Assembly: GCA_036003045.1 (NCBI GenBank) | Contig: DASYSS010000038.1 | Location: 1 to 64,000 of the forward strand | From: Gemmatimonadaceae bacterium | GTDB lineage: Bacteria; Gemmatimonadota; Gemmatimonadetes; Gemmatimonadales; Gemmatimonadaceae | DNA length: 64,000 bases | Reading direction: 5' to 3' | Shown here: in pieces, positions 52,590 through 61,221 of the stretch | Layout of the letters: every line of letters begins with the position of its first letter | How positions within the stretch are numbered: position 1 is the stretch's first letter | Notes under the pieces: generated by a model | Seen by the model: only the letters and a program-made list of their open reading frames with translations | Databases searched by the model: none | What the model was told of the DNA's origin: nothing | Program-made: the position numbers and the translations under genes

Positions 52590-54464
52590 CTAACGGCCGT
52601 TCGACTCGGCGGGCACGGCGGGCACACCATACGCTCCCGTTTGCATGCTCGAGGTCGAGGCGTCGACGGTGCCCGCCGGCAAGGTGAGCCGGAAGCAAGA
52701 CCCTTCGCCGGGAGCGCTGGTCACCGTGAGCTCGCCGCGCATTCCGTGAGCGAGATCCCGGCTGATCGACAGTCCGAGGCCCACGCCCTCGTTGGTGCGC
52801 GTAAGCGAGCGGTCGAGCTGCACGAACGGCTCGAAGATCACCCGCTGCCGGTCGAGCGGAATGCCGGGACCGGTGTCGCTGACCTCGATCGCCACCGTCG
52901 TGTCATCCAGTCGGTGCGCGCTCATCGTGATCGTCGCGCCACTCGGCGAGTATCGGACGGCGTTCGAGAGAAGATTCAGGACGATCTGGCGCACTTTTTC
53001 GCGGTCGGCCAGCGCCGCGACGTCCTGCTCGCCGCGATACACGAGCGTCTGCTGTTTGACGGTCGTCTGCGGCAGCACGAGCGCCTCGAGGCCGGCGAGC
53101 AGGGGATCGAGCGCCACGTTCTCCTCGGCGTACGTGATCTGTCCTCGCTCGATGCGGCTCATGTCGAGCAAGCTGCCGATCAAGCCGAGAAGGTGCGACT
53201 GGCTCGTGCGAATGCGAGAGAGGTCGCGTCGCTGCTCGTCGGTGATCGGTCCGCGAACGCCCATCTCCATCAGCTCCGCGTACCCGCCGATGGCGTTGAG
53301 CGGCGTGCGCAACTCGTGGCTCATCGACGCCAGAAAATCCGACTTCGCGCGATTCGCCGTCTCGAGCAGCTTTCGGTCGTCGCCGATCTGCTGCGCCATG
53401 CGATTGAAGCTCGACGCAAGCCGCACGACATCTTCTCTGCCGACCGCTCCGACGCGCGTCGAATACTCGCCGCGCGCCACCGCGTCGGCGGCGTCCGTGA
53501 GCTCGGTGAGAGGCCGCAATATCCGGTGGCCGACGAACCACGTGACCAACGCGGCCGCGAGCGCGAGCAATAGGCACAAGAGCGCCAGCTGCCGCGACGT
53601 TGCGTTGGGAACGGCGAGAACGGCGGCGCGCGGTGTCTCCAGTCCGAAAACGAGCGGCGTGCCGGCGACGCGGCCTTCGGAAAAAAGAACTCGTCCCCCC
53701 GCGGTCGCTCGGAATCGTTCACCCCTGCCGCCCTGATTGGAAAGGGTCGAATCGGGCGGCGACTCTGGGAATCCTCCGACGGAGGTCCACGTGCTGCCGT
53801 CGACGTTCCTCCAGTACCCGGTCGCTGAGCTCAGCTCTCGAATCGTCGCTTCGGTCTGGGGATTCGTCGCGATGTGCCGCCGCAACGCCACGAAACCCAG
53901 AAGCATTCCGCTCTCTCGCACCGGCACGATGAACCAGAAGAGCGTGCGGCCGCCCACTCGCTGGAGCTCGCCGATCTGCGCCGTATCCACGATGCGCAGG
54001 GAGTCCAGTCCGCGGCCGCTGATGGACTCCGGCTCCGATTCCGCCGGGATGTTGAGGCCGATCGTCCCGCCGCTGTCCGTGCCGACGGCGGCCAAGCGAG
54101 CTCCCGCCTCATTCCAAAGCTCGATCGGAAGACCCGAGTCGGGGCGCACGCCGAGGCTTCGCAGCGCCCCGCGGGCCGCGTCGAAGTTTCTTGGCGCGGG
54201 CGTTCGGAGAGCGTTCCTGATCGCCGTATCCTCGGCGATGCGAGCATATCGAAGCTGACCGGTCCGAATACTGTTTACGGTGACGTTCACGAGCTGCCGA
54301 ACCGCCCGGTCCAGTCCCGTCTGGGCGTCATTGACCGCCGCGCGGGTCAACGTGACCCACACGACGATAACGGCAATTCCCAGCGCGGCCGCGACGATCG
54401 CGGTGCTCGCGATCGACAGCGTCTGGGCGGCGGACAGCCGGTGACGGGTCAGGGGCCTACTCAC
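52590..54464 (-). CDS. membrane sensor histidine kinase with HAMP
   Basis: 624 residues. First membrane helix TAIVAAALGIAVIVVWVTL, a periplasmic sensor of about 250 residues, second helix LALLCLLLALAAALVTWFV, then HAMP (ILRPLTELTDAADAVARGEY). HisKA: SMSHELRTPLNAIGGY with His383. ATPase motifs LLSNAVRYS, SDTGPGI and EGVGLGLSISRDL. All catalytic residues are kept. No response regulator is nearby. Its downstream partner is the FKBP lipoprotein, so envelope stress sensing is a possible theme. Confidence 0.92.
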   Translation of the reverse strand: MSRPLTRHRLSAAQTLSIASTAIVAAALGIAVIVVWVTLTRAAVNDAQTGLDRAVRQLVNVTVNSIRTGQLRYARIAEDTAIRNALRTPAPRNFDAARGALRSLGVRPDSGLPIELWNEAGARLAAVGTDSGGTIGLNIPAESEPESISGRGLDSLRIVDTAQIGELQRVGGRTLFWFIVPVRESGMLLGFVALRRHIATNPQTEATIRELSSATGYWRNVDGSTWTSVGGFPESPPDSTLSNQGGRGERFRATAGGRVLFSEGRVAGTPLVFGLETPRAAVLAVPNATSRQLALLCLLLALAAALVTWFVGHRILRPLTELTDAADAVARGEYSTRVGAVGREDVVRLASSFNRMAQQIGDDRKLLETANRAKSDFLASMSHELRTPLNAIGGYAELMEMGVRGPITDEQRRDLSRIRTSQSHLLGLIGSLLDMSRIERGQITYAEENVALDPLLAGLEALVLPQTTVKQQTLVYRGEQDVAALADREKVRQIVLNLLSNAVRYSPSGATITMSAHRLDDTTVAIEVSDTGPGIPLDRQRVIFEPFVQLDRSLTRTNEGVGLGLSISRDLAHGMRGELTVTSAPGEGSCFRLTLPAGTVDASTSSMQTGAYGVPAVPAESNGR

Positions 54465-54569
54465 GTGTGGCGAGGGTCACACGGTCCCATGCACACTCGG
54501 GGCCGCCACGACGGAAGGGCGCCTGCCGCCGCTTCGCGCGACTTTCCGCGCCCCGCGAAGCCCTTCGGC

Positions 54570-55028
54570 TCAGGGCAGCAGCTTGTAGGTCGCATTGCCC
54601 GCGGCGTCGCGAAGCGTGGCACCATACTGACCGCGAGCCCGCCGCTTGGCGCTGTCAGGCTCGAGCGCGACGCCGGCCGCGTCGAGGGCGGCCGACAGGC
54701 CCGCCAGCTGCGCCGAATCGCGAAGGATGAAGACCCGCATGTGCGTCCACGTCGACGATGTGTCGCTGGCCAAATAGGTCGTCACGGACAAGAACGCGCC
54801 GCGGCGCTGTGCTTCGCGATCGATCGGCTCGGCCAACTTCGAGATGTAGTCCGTGTACTCGGCGAACTTACCCGGCTTCGCGCGCCAGTAGTAGACCCGA
54901 GCGAGCGTAGCGGATCCCGAACCGGCCGACGGTGAAGTCTGTGTCGCGGCTGGAGAGTGCGTGCAGGCGAGCGCTCCAACGACGACCAATCCCACCGCGG
55001 CCACCGTGAGTCTTTTCCGCATCACCAC
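54570..55028 (-). CDS. putative lipoprotein, dimeric alpha/beta-barrel-like
   Basis: 152 residues. Lipobox VGALAC at residues ~17-22 (MRKRLTVAAVGLVVVGALAC). A low-complexity Ser/Thr linker is followed by RVYYWRAKPGKFAEYTDYIS, AFLSVTTYLASD and THMRVFILRDSAQLAGLSA. This strand-helix pattern with YYWRAKPGKFAEY recalls ferredoxin-like dimeric alpha/beta barrels. No catalytic residue can be named. ATG two codons later is equally possible. Not clearly coupled to the kinase gene 105 bp downstream. Confidence 0.65.
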   Translation of the reverse strand: MVMRKRLTVAAVGLVVVGALACTHSPAATQTSPSAGSGSATLARVYYWRAKPGKFAEYTDYISKLAEPIDREAQRRGAFLSVTTYLASDTSSTWTHMRVFILRDSAQLAGLSAALDAAGVALEPDSAKRRARGQYGATLRDAAGNATYKLLP

Positions 55029-55193
55029 GTCCTCAGCCCGATCTTTTCCCCCGGCGGCTCGAGGGCCTCATCATATCTCGCCGTGGCCCTGCCGTGCAAG
55101 TCGACCGAGTCGCGTACCGTCGCGCTTCTCGCGTGAGCTTCTCGTTCCGCGTTTGCGGCGACTGAGACGGCCGTCCGTTTGATCGCTATTGCG

Positions 55194-55436
55194 TCATCGG
55201 TGATGGTGCACGGCGAGTCCGCGGCTTCTCGCCGCATTACTCACGAGCAGCCAGCGAAGCCACGCGTTGACCAGGTTCGATGGGCCGTTGAGGAGCATGT
55301 AACGCGCACCGCTTCGTGCCTTCTCCGTCCGCTCGTGCAGCCGGAAATCTTCGTGCAGCGTCAGCTCGGCGCTGAGGAGGTTGGCGTTGTCCAGTGACGA
55401 TATCCATCGAGCGTCGACTCGAACGGGAATGATCAT
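55194..55436 (-). CDS. small protein following infA, unknown
   Basis: 80 residues from ATG 55436 with GAGG 8 nt upstream, overlapping the infA stop. Sequence starts MIIPVRVDARWISSLDNANL and continues AELTLHEDFRLHERTEK, with a hydrophobic C-terminal helix (NLVNAWLRWLLVSN). Its distance of 10 nt from infA argues for co-expression. No family recognised. An 80-residue frame in GC-rich DNA can be chance, but the start signal supports it. Confidence 0.5.
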   Translation of the reverse strand: MIIPVRVDARWISSLDNANLLSAELTLHEDFRLHERTEKARSGARYMLLNGPSNLVNAWLRWLLVSNAARSRGLAVHHHR

Positions 55437-55446
55437 GCGTGTACCC

Positions 55447-55665
55447 TCACGTCTTGTGACGGAATGTGATGCGGCCGCGGCCCAAATCGTACGGTGAGAC
55501 GGCGACCGTGACGCGATCGCCAGCGAGGATGCGAATGCGGAATCGCCGCATCTTGCCGGCCGCGGTGGCGAGCAGCCGGTGGCCGTTGTCCAAGTCGACA
55601 CGAAACATCGCGCTCGGGAGCACCTCGAACACCGTGCCGTCCATCTCGATGGCTTCTTCTTTCAT
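55447..55665 (-). CDS. infA: translation initiation factor IF-1
   Basis: 72 residues. OB-fold: [59 protein letters not shown] and RITFRHKT. Binds the 30S A site during initiation. It is outside the usual ribosomal-protein operon and sits with csp and rpsU. The KMRRFRIRI strand also differs from the usual KMRKHYIRI, so this may be a second, cold-linked infA copy. Overlaps the rpsU stop by 4 nt. Confidence 0.93.
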   Translation of the reverse strand: MKEEAIEMDGTVFEVLPSAMFRVDLDNGHRLLATAAGKMRRFRIRILAGDRVTVAVSPYDLGRGRITFRHKT

Positions 55666-55865
55666 GCATTCCTGGTTTTTTTGCGCGCGGCTCGATCCCG
55701 CGCTCGTTTGGCCGCCTTCGACTTGATCTGTCGCGCGGCGCTCGGTTTGACGTGATGACGGCGTCGGCGAAGCTCCTGGAGGATGCCCGCCCGCTGCACC
55801 AATCGCTTGAACGTCTTGAGCGCCCAGTCGAGGCGATCGGTCTCGTCGAGAATGATCTCTGGCAT
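55662..55865 (-). CDS. rpsU: ribosomal protein bS21
   Basis: 67 residues. [40 protein letters not shown] and the basic tail [15 protein letters not shown] are the S21 pattern. Small-subunit protein that helps mRNA-rRNA base pairing at initiation. Coupled to infA by a 4-nt overlap, and part of the csp cluster. Confidence 0.93.
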   Translation of the reverse strand: MPEIILDETDRLDWALKTFKRLVQRAGILQELRRRRHHVKPSAARQIKSKAAKRARDRAARKKTRNA

Positions 55866-55868
55866 GCG

Positions 55869-56108
55869 TTACCTCGTTCCGTCGAGAACGATGTCGCGGA
55901 ATCCGACCAAACCCTTACGGTCTTCGTCCCAGAGCGCGAGTCGTAAGCCGGCGGTGCCTGAAACGGCGTGGGTCGCCCACATCGGCAGGGCCAGTGGGAT
56001 CGGCGTCGCGGCGAGCCGAAACGACGCGCGCCGTGCGTTCGGGCCGGCGAACGGCTCGACTACACGGCGCTGGTCCGCTCCCTCGCGGGAGCCGACGACT
56101 CGGGTCAA
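55869..56108 (-). CDS. possible small protein between csp and rpsU
   Basis: 79-residue frame whose TTG (56108) overlaps the csp stop as TTGA and whose stop is 3 nt before the rpsU start. Residues run [19 protein letters not shown], with a later segment [20 protein letters not shown]. Tight packing with csp and rpsU supports translation; the composition (Ala/Arg-rich) is also what a chance frame would show. No family recognised. Confidence 0.4.
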   Translation of the reverse strand: MTRVVGSREGADQRRVVEPFAGPNARRASFRLAATPIPLALPMWATHAVSGTAGLRLALWDEDRKGLVGFRDIVLDGTR

Positions 56109-56317
56109 CGACCCAGCTTTGTCACGTTCTCCGCGGCCGGCCCCTTCTGTCCCTGCACCACGTCGAACTCGACGCGTTCGCCTTCGGCGAGCGTCTTGAA
56201 GCCGCCACCCTGAATGGCCGAGTGATGAACGAAGCAGTCCTTCTGCCCGCCTTCAGGCGTGATAAAGCCGAAGCCCTTCTCATCGTTGAACCACTTGACC
56301 GTGCCAGTCGTACGCAT
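56105..56317 (-). CDS. cspA: cold-shock protein
   Basis: 70-residue CSD protein: [20 protein letters not shown] (RNP1 KGFGFI) and [10 protein letters not shown] (RNP2 VFVHF-type; here CFVHH). Single-stranded RNA/DNA chaperone. GAGGAG at 56326-56331 is 8 nt from the ATG. A promoter at 56529-56557 gives a ~205-nt leader, long as in other cold-shock mRNAs. First gene of a csp, small ORF, rpsU, infA, small ORF cluster. Confidence 0.94.
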   Translation of the reverse strand: MRTTGTVKWFNDEKGFGFITPEGGQKDCFVHHSAIQGGGFKTLAEGERVEFDVVQGQKGPAAENVTKLGR

Positions 56318-56522
56318 ATGTCCTACTCCTCGTGTTCTTTGTTGTGTTCGGAGTTCGAGGATACCGTACGAACCAACACAACGTGCTTCGTGATCATGCC
56401 CTCACGATGGGTTTCCCGCGATCGCGGGACAAAAGCGGTTGGACGCAAAAAGGACCTGCTCGCAATTCGGCAGGCCCCAAGTGAATTCGGAACTTGTCCA
56501 TGCAAACTGCACATGTTTCGCT
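56318..56522 (-). promoter_or_regulatory. long structured cspA leader
   Basis: Predicted untranslated leader of about 205 nt. It holds the terminator-like hairpin at 56447-56477. A perfect 16-bp palindrome, TCCCGCGATCGCGGGA, lies at 56414-56429. An 8-bp stem (GTTGTGTT/AACACAAC; 56375-56382 with 56341-56348) ends 9 nt before the Shine-Dalgarno. Temperature-dependent refolding, as in E. coli cspA, is plausible. Confidence 0.6.
56447..56477 (-). terminator. terminator-like hairpin in the cspA leader
   Basis: Minus-strand stem of 8 bp (56477-56470 with 56459-56452, one G-U pair), loop of 10, then U5 (56451-56447). It would release a ~75-nt transcript from the upstream promoter unless anti-terminated. 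Confidence 0.5.
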
Positions 56523-56528
56523 TATTTA

Positions 56529-56557
56529 AATATAGCGCTGCGAAACCATCCCGACAA
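56529..56557 (-). promoter_or_regulatory. cspA promoter
   Basis: -35 TTGTCG (56557-56552), spacer of 17 nt, -10 TATATT (56534-56529), in the most AT-rich stretch of the area. Predicted start near 56522. Confidence 0.6.
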
Positions 56558-56636
56558 GGCCCGCCGACGTCGGACGACTTCGGACGCGGCCGCCTGGTTG
56601 CGCCTCGCGCACGCAAGCCTTCAACACCGCGCGAGC

Positions 56637-56668
56637 GCCGACGGGCCCGCCTGCACGGGCCCGTCGGC
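56637..56668 (-). terminator. strong hairpin after the M14 peptidase gene
   Basis: GCCGACGGGCCCG (56637-56649) and CGGGCCCGTCGGC (56656-56668) form a perfect 13-bp stem with a 6-nt loop. It starts 6 nt after the stop codon of the M14 gene. No U tract follows, which is common in GC-rich genomes. Confidence 0.65.
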
Positions 56669-56673
56669 TTCCC

Positions 56674-59592
56674 TTATGGAACGATTGCCTGCGTCATGTT
56701 CGTCGGCGCGTAGATGCCGTTGAACAGGAACTTGAACGTCCCGTGCGGCTGCCCGCGGAACGTGATCTCAGGTCCGAACAGATAGACCTTGCCCTTGCCC
56801 ACGCTCGACTCGACGGCGGCGACGCCGCCCTCGAGATAGTTCTGCCCCCACGCCCAACCGCTGCGCAGCGGGGTCGCGCTGTCGAACCATGCCACAGCCT
56901 TCGTTCCCTTGAGCGCGGCGTCGGGCGACAGGCGGAACACCGGGCTGTTGTCGAAGAAAACGTCGAGGTGCTTGTCGAAGCCCGCCGCGACCGGATCGGT
57001 GTTGTCCACGGCAACGTTGAGGATCGAGCCCGGCACGTAGTACTCCTCGCCGGTCAGCGCGCGATCGGGCTGCCCCGGTCCGCGCACGATGAGGTGGTTC
57101 TCGATCGGCAGGTTGAGCGCGTAGCCGAGCGACGTCGCCGTTCCGACCGCGACGATGACTCCACCGTCGTTCAGGAATTGCTTGAGCGCCGGCACGGTCG
57201 CCTCGGGCGTCATCTGTCCGGTCATCTTCTGATACTCGGCCGGGATGTTGCCCCCGCGACCGCCGCCTCCGCCCCCACCCCCGCCGCGGCCACCGAAGCC
57301 CGCGCCGCCGGCGCCGCGAACCTGCGCGCCCGACGGGAGGATGAGCACGTCGAATTTACTCTTGAGATTCCCGGCGTCGAGGTCCTGCGGATACACGACG
57401 GTATAAGGAATCTCGAACTGCTCGAACTCGTAGCGCGTCCAACCCGATGGCATCGATCCGCCGTATTGATCGAACAGCGCGATGCGCTTCTCGGAGAGCT
57501 TGATCGCGTCGGCGGGACGCGAGGTGACACCGACGAAGCTCACGCCCAAGTCCGCGGCCGACTTTTGCAGCACGGCCGCACTCGCCGCCGGAATGAAGAA
57601 CGTGCCGGCGGGATACGTCTTGCCGTTCGCCTGAACCGGCGAGCGCAGCCAATCCACCTCGCCGTTCGCCTTGAACACTCGATTGAGAACGGTGACCGCG
57701 TCGTTCTCCTCGTGCGACATCAGGAAGCCGGCGGCGCCCGACGCATTCGCCAGCGTCCCCGCCATCGGCTTCGCGAGCTCGGTGCCACGAATCTGCTTCA
57801 GGTTCGGCACGTCGAAGCCGTCGAGCACTCGGTCGAACTGCACACCCATCTCGTAGGCGAGCGTCCAACCCGCGTTGTCGTACGGCCGGCGCGGCGGACC
57901 ACCCGGGTACGCGAAGTCGTTCGGGTGGTCCTGCGGCTCCATCATGTCGAGCACTTGGCCGCGGGCCGCTTGCGCCGTCTTGATCACGAACGAACCGGTC
58001 GGATAGCTCTTGCTCCCGACCTTGAACGGCGCCGTCGCCTGATCGACGTACACGCCGACGTGACGAAGCGTGTTCACGAACTTGATCGCCGTGAGGAAGT
58101 CCGGCTGGTCCGACGGGATGATGTAGCCGCGCGGATCGCGCTTGTCCTTGGCGTGGAGCACGTCGTTGTACGCGTGCATCTGCGCGTCGATGTTGCCGTT
58201 GCCTCGGCCGAATGGAGCGCCCGGGTTGCCGACTGCTCCGCCGGGTTGATCGGCCGCCTGAGCCGGCGCACCGGCGCCGCCGCGCCCACCGCGGCCTCCA
58301 CGACCGTTTCCACCGCCTCCCGCCGGCGCACCAGCCTGCGTGGCACTCGTGCCGTTGAGCGCCGCTTCGGCCTCGGCGATCCGCTTGCCGGAGATGGTCC
58401 AGTTGTCGCGGTTCCCTTCTTCGATCGAATGCTTCGCCATCAGGTACTTGTCGTACAAGAACGTCTCACGATAGCGCGAGGCGAGGTCGAAGATCGCATA
58501 GTTCGCTTCGACCGAGTAGTCGATCGCGGTGCGGAAGTGGAACACACCCGGCGGCACGGGCGCCGGCAGATCGCCGCGCGGAAGCTGCTGCTCGGGAATG
58601 AACGGAATTCGCTCGGGCGTCGGGTTGCCGATCGTCTCCGTGAGAATGCCGATGATTCCTTGGAAGTAGCCGATCGTGCGGAAACCGCCGTTCCACCACG
58701 TCGAGTAGCTCGACCCCGAACGCATCGTGAAGCCCGGCATGTTGTGCTCGAGCAGGCGCTGGTGGATCGCCGCGCCCACCATGTCCAGCCCCATCACGAT
58801 CATTGGGTCGAAGTTGTAGTTGAACGGATCGCGGAACGGCGGCGAGAACATCACCGTGCCCGCGGGGCCCGCTTGGTGATGGTTGTACATGATCACCGGG
58901 TGCCAGTCCCAGAACATGAAGTGGTTCACGTTCTTGGTCTCGTTCAGGTTCGACATGAACGAGTCGCGGTTGTCGTCGTGGCCGGCGTACTTGTTGTAGA
59001 GACGCGGGATGTTCATCGACCGCGCCAGCGTGTCCTTGTCCTTCATGTACCAGTCGGCGACGAGCTGCATGCCGTCGGGATTGGCGTGCACGGCGAGAAT
59101 GATGTCGTCGTGCAGGATGCGCTTCGTCTCGTCGTCGTTGCGGCTGAGCAGCTGATAGGTCGTCTCGATCAGCTGGTTCGCGCCGAGGACTTCGGTGGCG
59201 TGGAGGCCGCCGTCGAACCAGACCACGGCCTTGCCTTCCTTCGCCAGCTCGTGGGCTTGAGCGTCGGTGAGGCCTTCGCCCTTCGCGAGCCGCAGCGAGA
59301 TGTCCTGGTATTTCTTGAGGAGCTTGAAGTTTTCCGGGGCCGTGATGATCGCCGCCATCTGCGGTCGGCCTTCCGACGATTTACCGATTTCGACCGCCTG
59401 CATCCGGTCGGACTCCTGGTCGATCTTCTTCCAGTACGCCAGGAACTGATCGTAGTTGGGGAGCCAGTAGTCGTCGCCGATGTTGTGGCCGAAGAACTCC
59501 TTCGGCGAGGTGACGTGACCCTGCGCGCCGGCGGTGACGGCGGCGAAGGCGATCGGCGCGAACGCAAGTCGCCAGGAGCGGAGAATCCGCAT
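56674..59592 (-). CDS. exported M14-family zinc carboxypeptidase-like protein
   Basis: 972 residues from ATG 59592, which opens the signal peptide MRILRSWRLAFAPIAFAAVT; ATG 59616 is an alternative. The M14 domain (about 30-400) shows ligands in FDGGLHATEVLGANQ (His, Glu), Arg/Asn in NIPRLYNKYAGH, His in MYNHHQAGPAG and the catalytic Glu in GILTETIGNP. A Gly/Arg-rich insert (about 460-510) and a Gly-only insert (about 775-795) flank a second half with a glutamine-amidotransferase-like look (FDVLILPSGAQ). It removes C-terminal residues or cleaves a related peptide bond outside the cell. Followed by a strong hairpin. Confidence 0.9.
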   Translation of the reverse strand: MRILRSWRLAFAPIAFAAVTAGAQGHVTSPKEFFGHNIGDDYWLPNYDQFLAYWKKIDQESDRMQAVEIGKSSEGRPQMAAIITAPENFKLLKKYQDISLRLAKGEGLTDAQAHELAKEGKAVVWFDGGLHATEVLGANQLIETTYQLLSRNDDETKRILHDDIILAVHANPDGMQLVADWYMKDKDTLARSMNIPRLYNKYAGHDDNRDSFMSNLNETKNVNHFMFWDWHPVIMYNHHQAGPAGTVMFSPPFRDPFNYNFDPMIVMGLDMVGAAIHQRLLEHNMPGFTMRSGSSYSTWWNGGFRTIGYFQGIIGILTETIGNPTPERIPFIPEQQLPRGDLPAPVPPGVFHFRTAIDYSVEANYAIFDLASRYRETFLYDKYLMAKHSIEEGNRDNWTISGKRIAEAEAALNGTSATQAGAPAGGGGNGRGGRGGRGGAGAPAQAADQPGGAVGNPGAPFGRGNGNIDAQMHAYNDVLHAKDKRDPRGYIIPSDQPDFLTAIKFVNTLRHVGVYVDQATAPFKVGSKSYPTGSFVIKTAQAARGQVLDMMEPQDHPNDFAYPGGPPRRPYDNAGWTLAYEMGVQFDRVLDGFDVPNLKQIRGTELAKPMAGTLANASGAAGFLMSHEENDAVTVLNRVFKANGEVDWLRSPVQANGKTYPAGTFFIPAASAAVLQKSAADLGVSFVGVTSRPADAIKLSEKRIALFDQYGGSMPSGWTRYEFEQFEIPYTVVYPQDLDAGNLKSKFDVLILPSGAQVRGAGGAGFGGRGGGGGGGGGRGGNIPAEYQKMTGQMTPEATVPALKQFLNDGGVIVAVGTATSLGYALNLPIENHLIVRGPGQPDRALTGEEYYVPGSILNVAVDNTDPVAAGFDKHLDVFFDNSPVFRLSPDAALKGTKAVAWFDSATPLRSGWAWGQNYLEGGVAAVESSVGKGKVYLFGPEITFRGQPHGTFKFLFNGIYAPTNMTQAIVP

Positions 59593-59844
59593 CGTCTCTT
59601 GAGACCTCGAGAACATGTGAGTGTAAGGCGGACGCCGGGTGGATGCGCCCGGACCGAGGGCCAAAGCCGTCCTCGGGCCAGGAGATAGATTGGCCTCTGG
59701 GAATACGGGCCGGAAGGGTCCAACGCTGGCTGATTTGCCCCTGGGCAAAGCGCCCGAACCGCCTGAGATTCTCGACGTCGGGCTTCAAACCGTCGGGGCT
59801 TGCGGGGCATCTGTTCCAGCGTCGAACCCACCTCGGAGGAGCGC

Positions 59845-61221
59845 GTGATTCGCCGTCTGTTTCAGCTTCCCCTTGCCCTGGCGACGGCCAACCTGGCCGC
59901 CGCGCAAGCACCCGCGATGCAGGGTTCCAGCCCCAACCCCGTGCCGGCCGCCGACAGCGCCGCGAAACTGAATCGCGCCGGGCGTTGGCGCGACGCGCTG
60001 GCCGTCGCTCGCCTGAGGATGCCCGTCGCTGCGGCGGACGAGAAATGCTCCCTGCGGATCGACATCCTCCAAGCCATTGAGCGGATGGGCTGGTTAGAAG
60101 GAACGGCGAACGAGTTCAAGTCGTTCGACGCGCAGTGCGGAACGTCGGCGCCGGTCCGAGAGCGGGCCGCCGAGGTGGCTCGCATCCGTGCCGAGGTCAC
60201 GTTGCCACCACTCCCCGCCACTGGGTTGGATTTTTCGGGCGTAGACGAGTTCTGGCGACTCGCCGACCAGCTCGCCAAGGACGTGGAACCGTCGGAAGAC
60301 GACTGGCACCGGATGTTCTCGACGGTCGGCTATCGGTTGTCCATGCAGCAGATCTCGAGCACACGATCGGACATGGAGATCGCGCTGCGGCCGTCGCGTA
60401 CCGCCGAGTTCGACAGCTTGACCAAGATGAACAACCAACAAGCCGGTCTGCTGCGGCATTTTCGCGCGACCATCCCCAACCGCGCCGGCATCGCCAAGTA
60501 TCGCGACTCGGTCGCGCGGGCGCTTCCAGTCGAGCAAGCGGTCGCCCTGGCCGCTCGATTCTTGCCGCCACACGCCACCGAAGGAAAGAGTCCGCCGCTC
60601 GTCGCGTTCACTGTTTTCGTCGACGACGCCTATTCGCTGGGGCCGGCAGGCGTGGTCATCGACATCGATCACATCTACGAGGACGGCAGCCTGACGCTGC
60701 TGCTTGCCCACGAATTTCACCATACGTATTTGAGTATGCTCAGCACCCTCCGCGATCCCATGGGCGACTCGTCCGCCACCCTCTACTTCGCGTTGCGCAA
60801 CATGCGAAACGAAGGGATCGCCGACTTGATCGACAAGCCGCATCCACTTGCGCCGGGCAAAACGGCGAACAGGGCGGCGTACGCCAAGAACTACAACGAC
60901 GCCTACGCGCGGACCCCCGCCGTCATTCACTCGATCGATTCGGCGCTGGTCGTCGCCGCGGATGACTCGACCAAGTTGCCGGCGGTCGGTCGTCGCGTGA
61001 GAGAGCTGCTCCCGTCGAGCGGCCACTTCAACGGGTCCTACGTCGCCCGAGAGATCGACGAGACCTTCGGCGCCGACTCGCTCTACCCCGCTGTCCACGA
61101 CTTCTTCGCGTTCCTTCGGATCTACGCGTCCGCCGAAGCCAAGCGCGGCAACCCGCCGCCATTCTCGGCGAAATCGGTGGCGCTCCTCGACGCACTGGAG
61201 AAGAAGTACCTGATACAATGA
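59845..61221 (+). CDS. DUF5700-type putative zinc metallopeptidase
   Basis: 458 residues from GTG 59845 with GGAGGA just upstream. Signal peptide IRRLFQLPLALATANLAAAQ. The active-site helix LLLAHEFHHTYLS gives HExxH, and NEGIADLIDKPH carries a Glu suited as third ligand. The remainder is helical with no further domain. It resembles the DUF5700 group of predicted zinc peptidases. Its stop overlaps the FAD oxidoreductase start as ATGA. The link between an exported peptidase and a lipid-type oxidoreductase is unexplained. Confidence 0.75.
   Translation: MIRRLFQLPLALATANLAAAQAPAMQGSSPNPVPAADSAAKLNRAGRWRDALAVARLRMPVAAADEKCSLRIDILQAIERMGWLEGTANEFKSFDAQCGTSAPVRERAAEVARIRAEVTLPPLPATGLDFSGVDEFWRLADQLAKDVEPSEDDWHRMFSTVGYRLSMQQISSTRSDMEIALRPSRTAEFDSLTKMNNQQAGLLRHFRATIPNRAGIAKYRDSVARALPVEQAVALAARFLPPHATEGKSPPLVAFTVFVDDAYSLGPAGVVIDIDHIYEDGSLTLLLAHEFHHTYLSMLSTLRDPMGDSSATLYFALRNMRNEGIADLIDKPHPLAPGKTANRAAYAKNYNDAYARTPAVIHSIDSALVVAADDSTKLPAVGRRVRELLPSSGHFNGSYVAREIDETFGADSLYPAVHDFFAFLRIYASAEAKRGNPPPFSAKSVALLDALEKKYLIQ

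Noticed and set aside
55022-55237. 71-codon frame between the lipoprotein and the post-infA gene
   Set aside because: Arg/Ala-rich, no start signal, and it overlaps both neighbours; treated as chance. The 55029-55193 gap shows nothing else.
56743-59688. A 981-codon open frame opposite the M14 peptidase
   Set aside because: It is antisense to a gene with intact catalytic motifs, is Arg/Val/Glu-rich as expected for a shadow in GC-rich DNA, and shows no recognisable domain.
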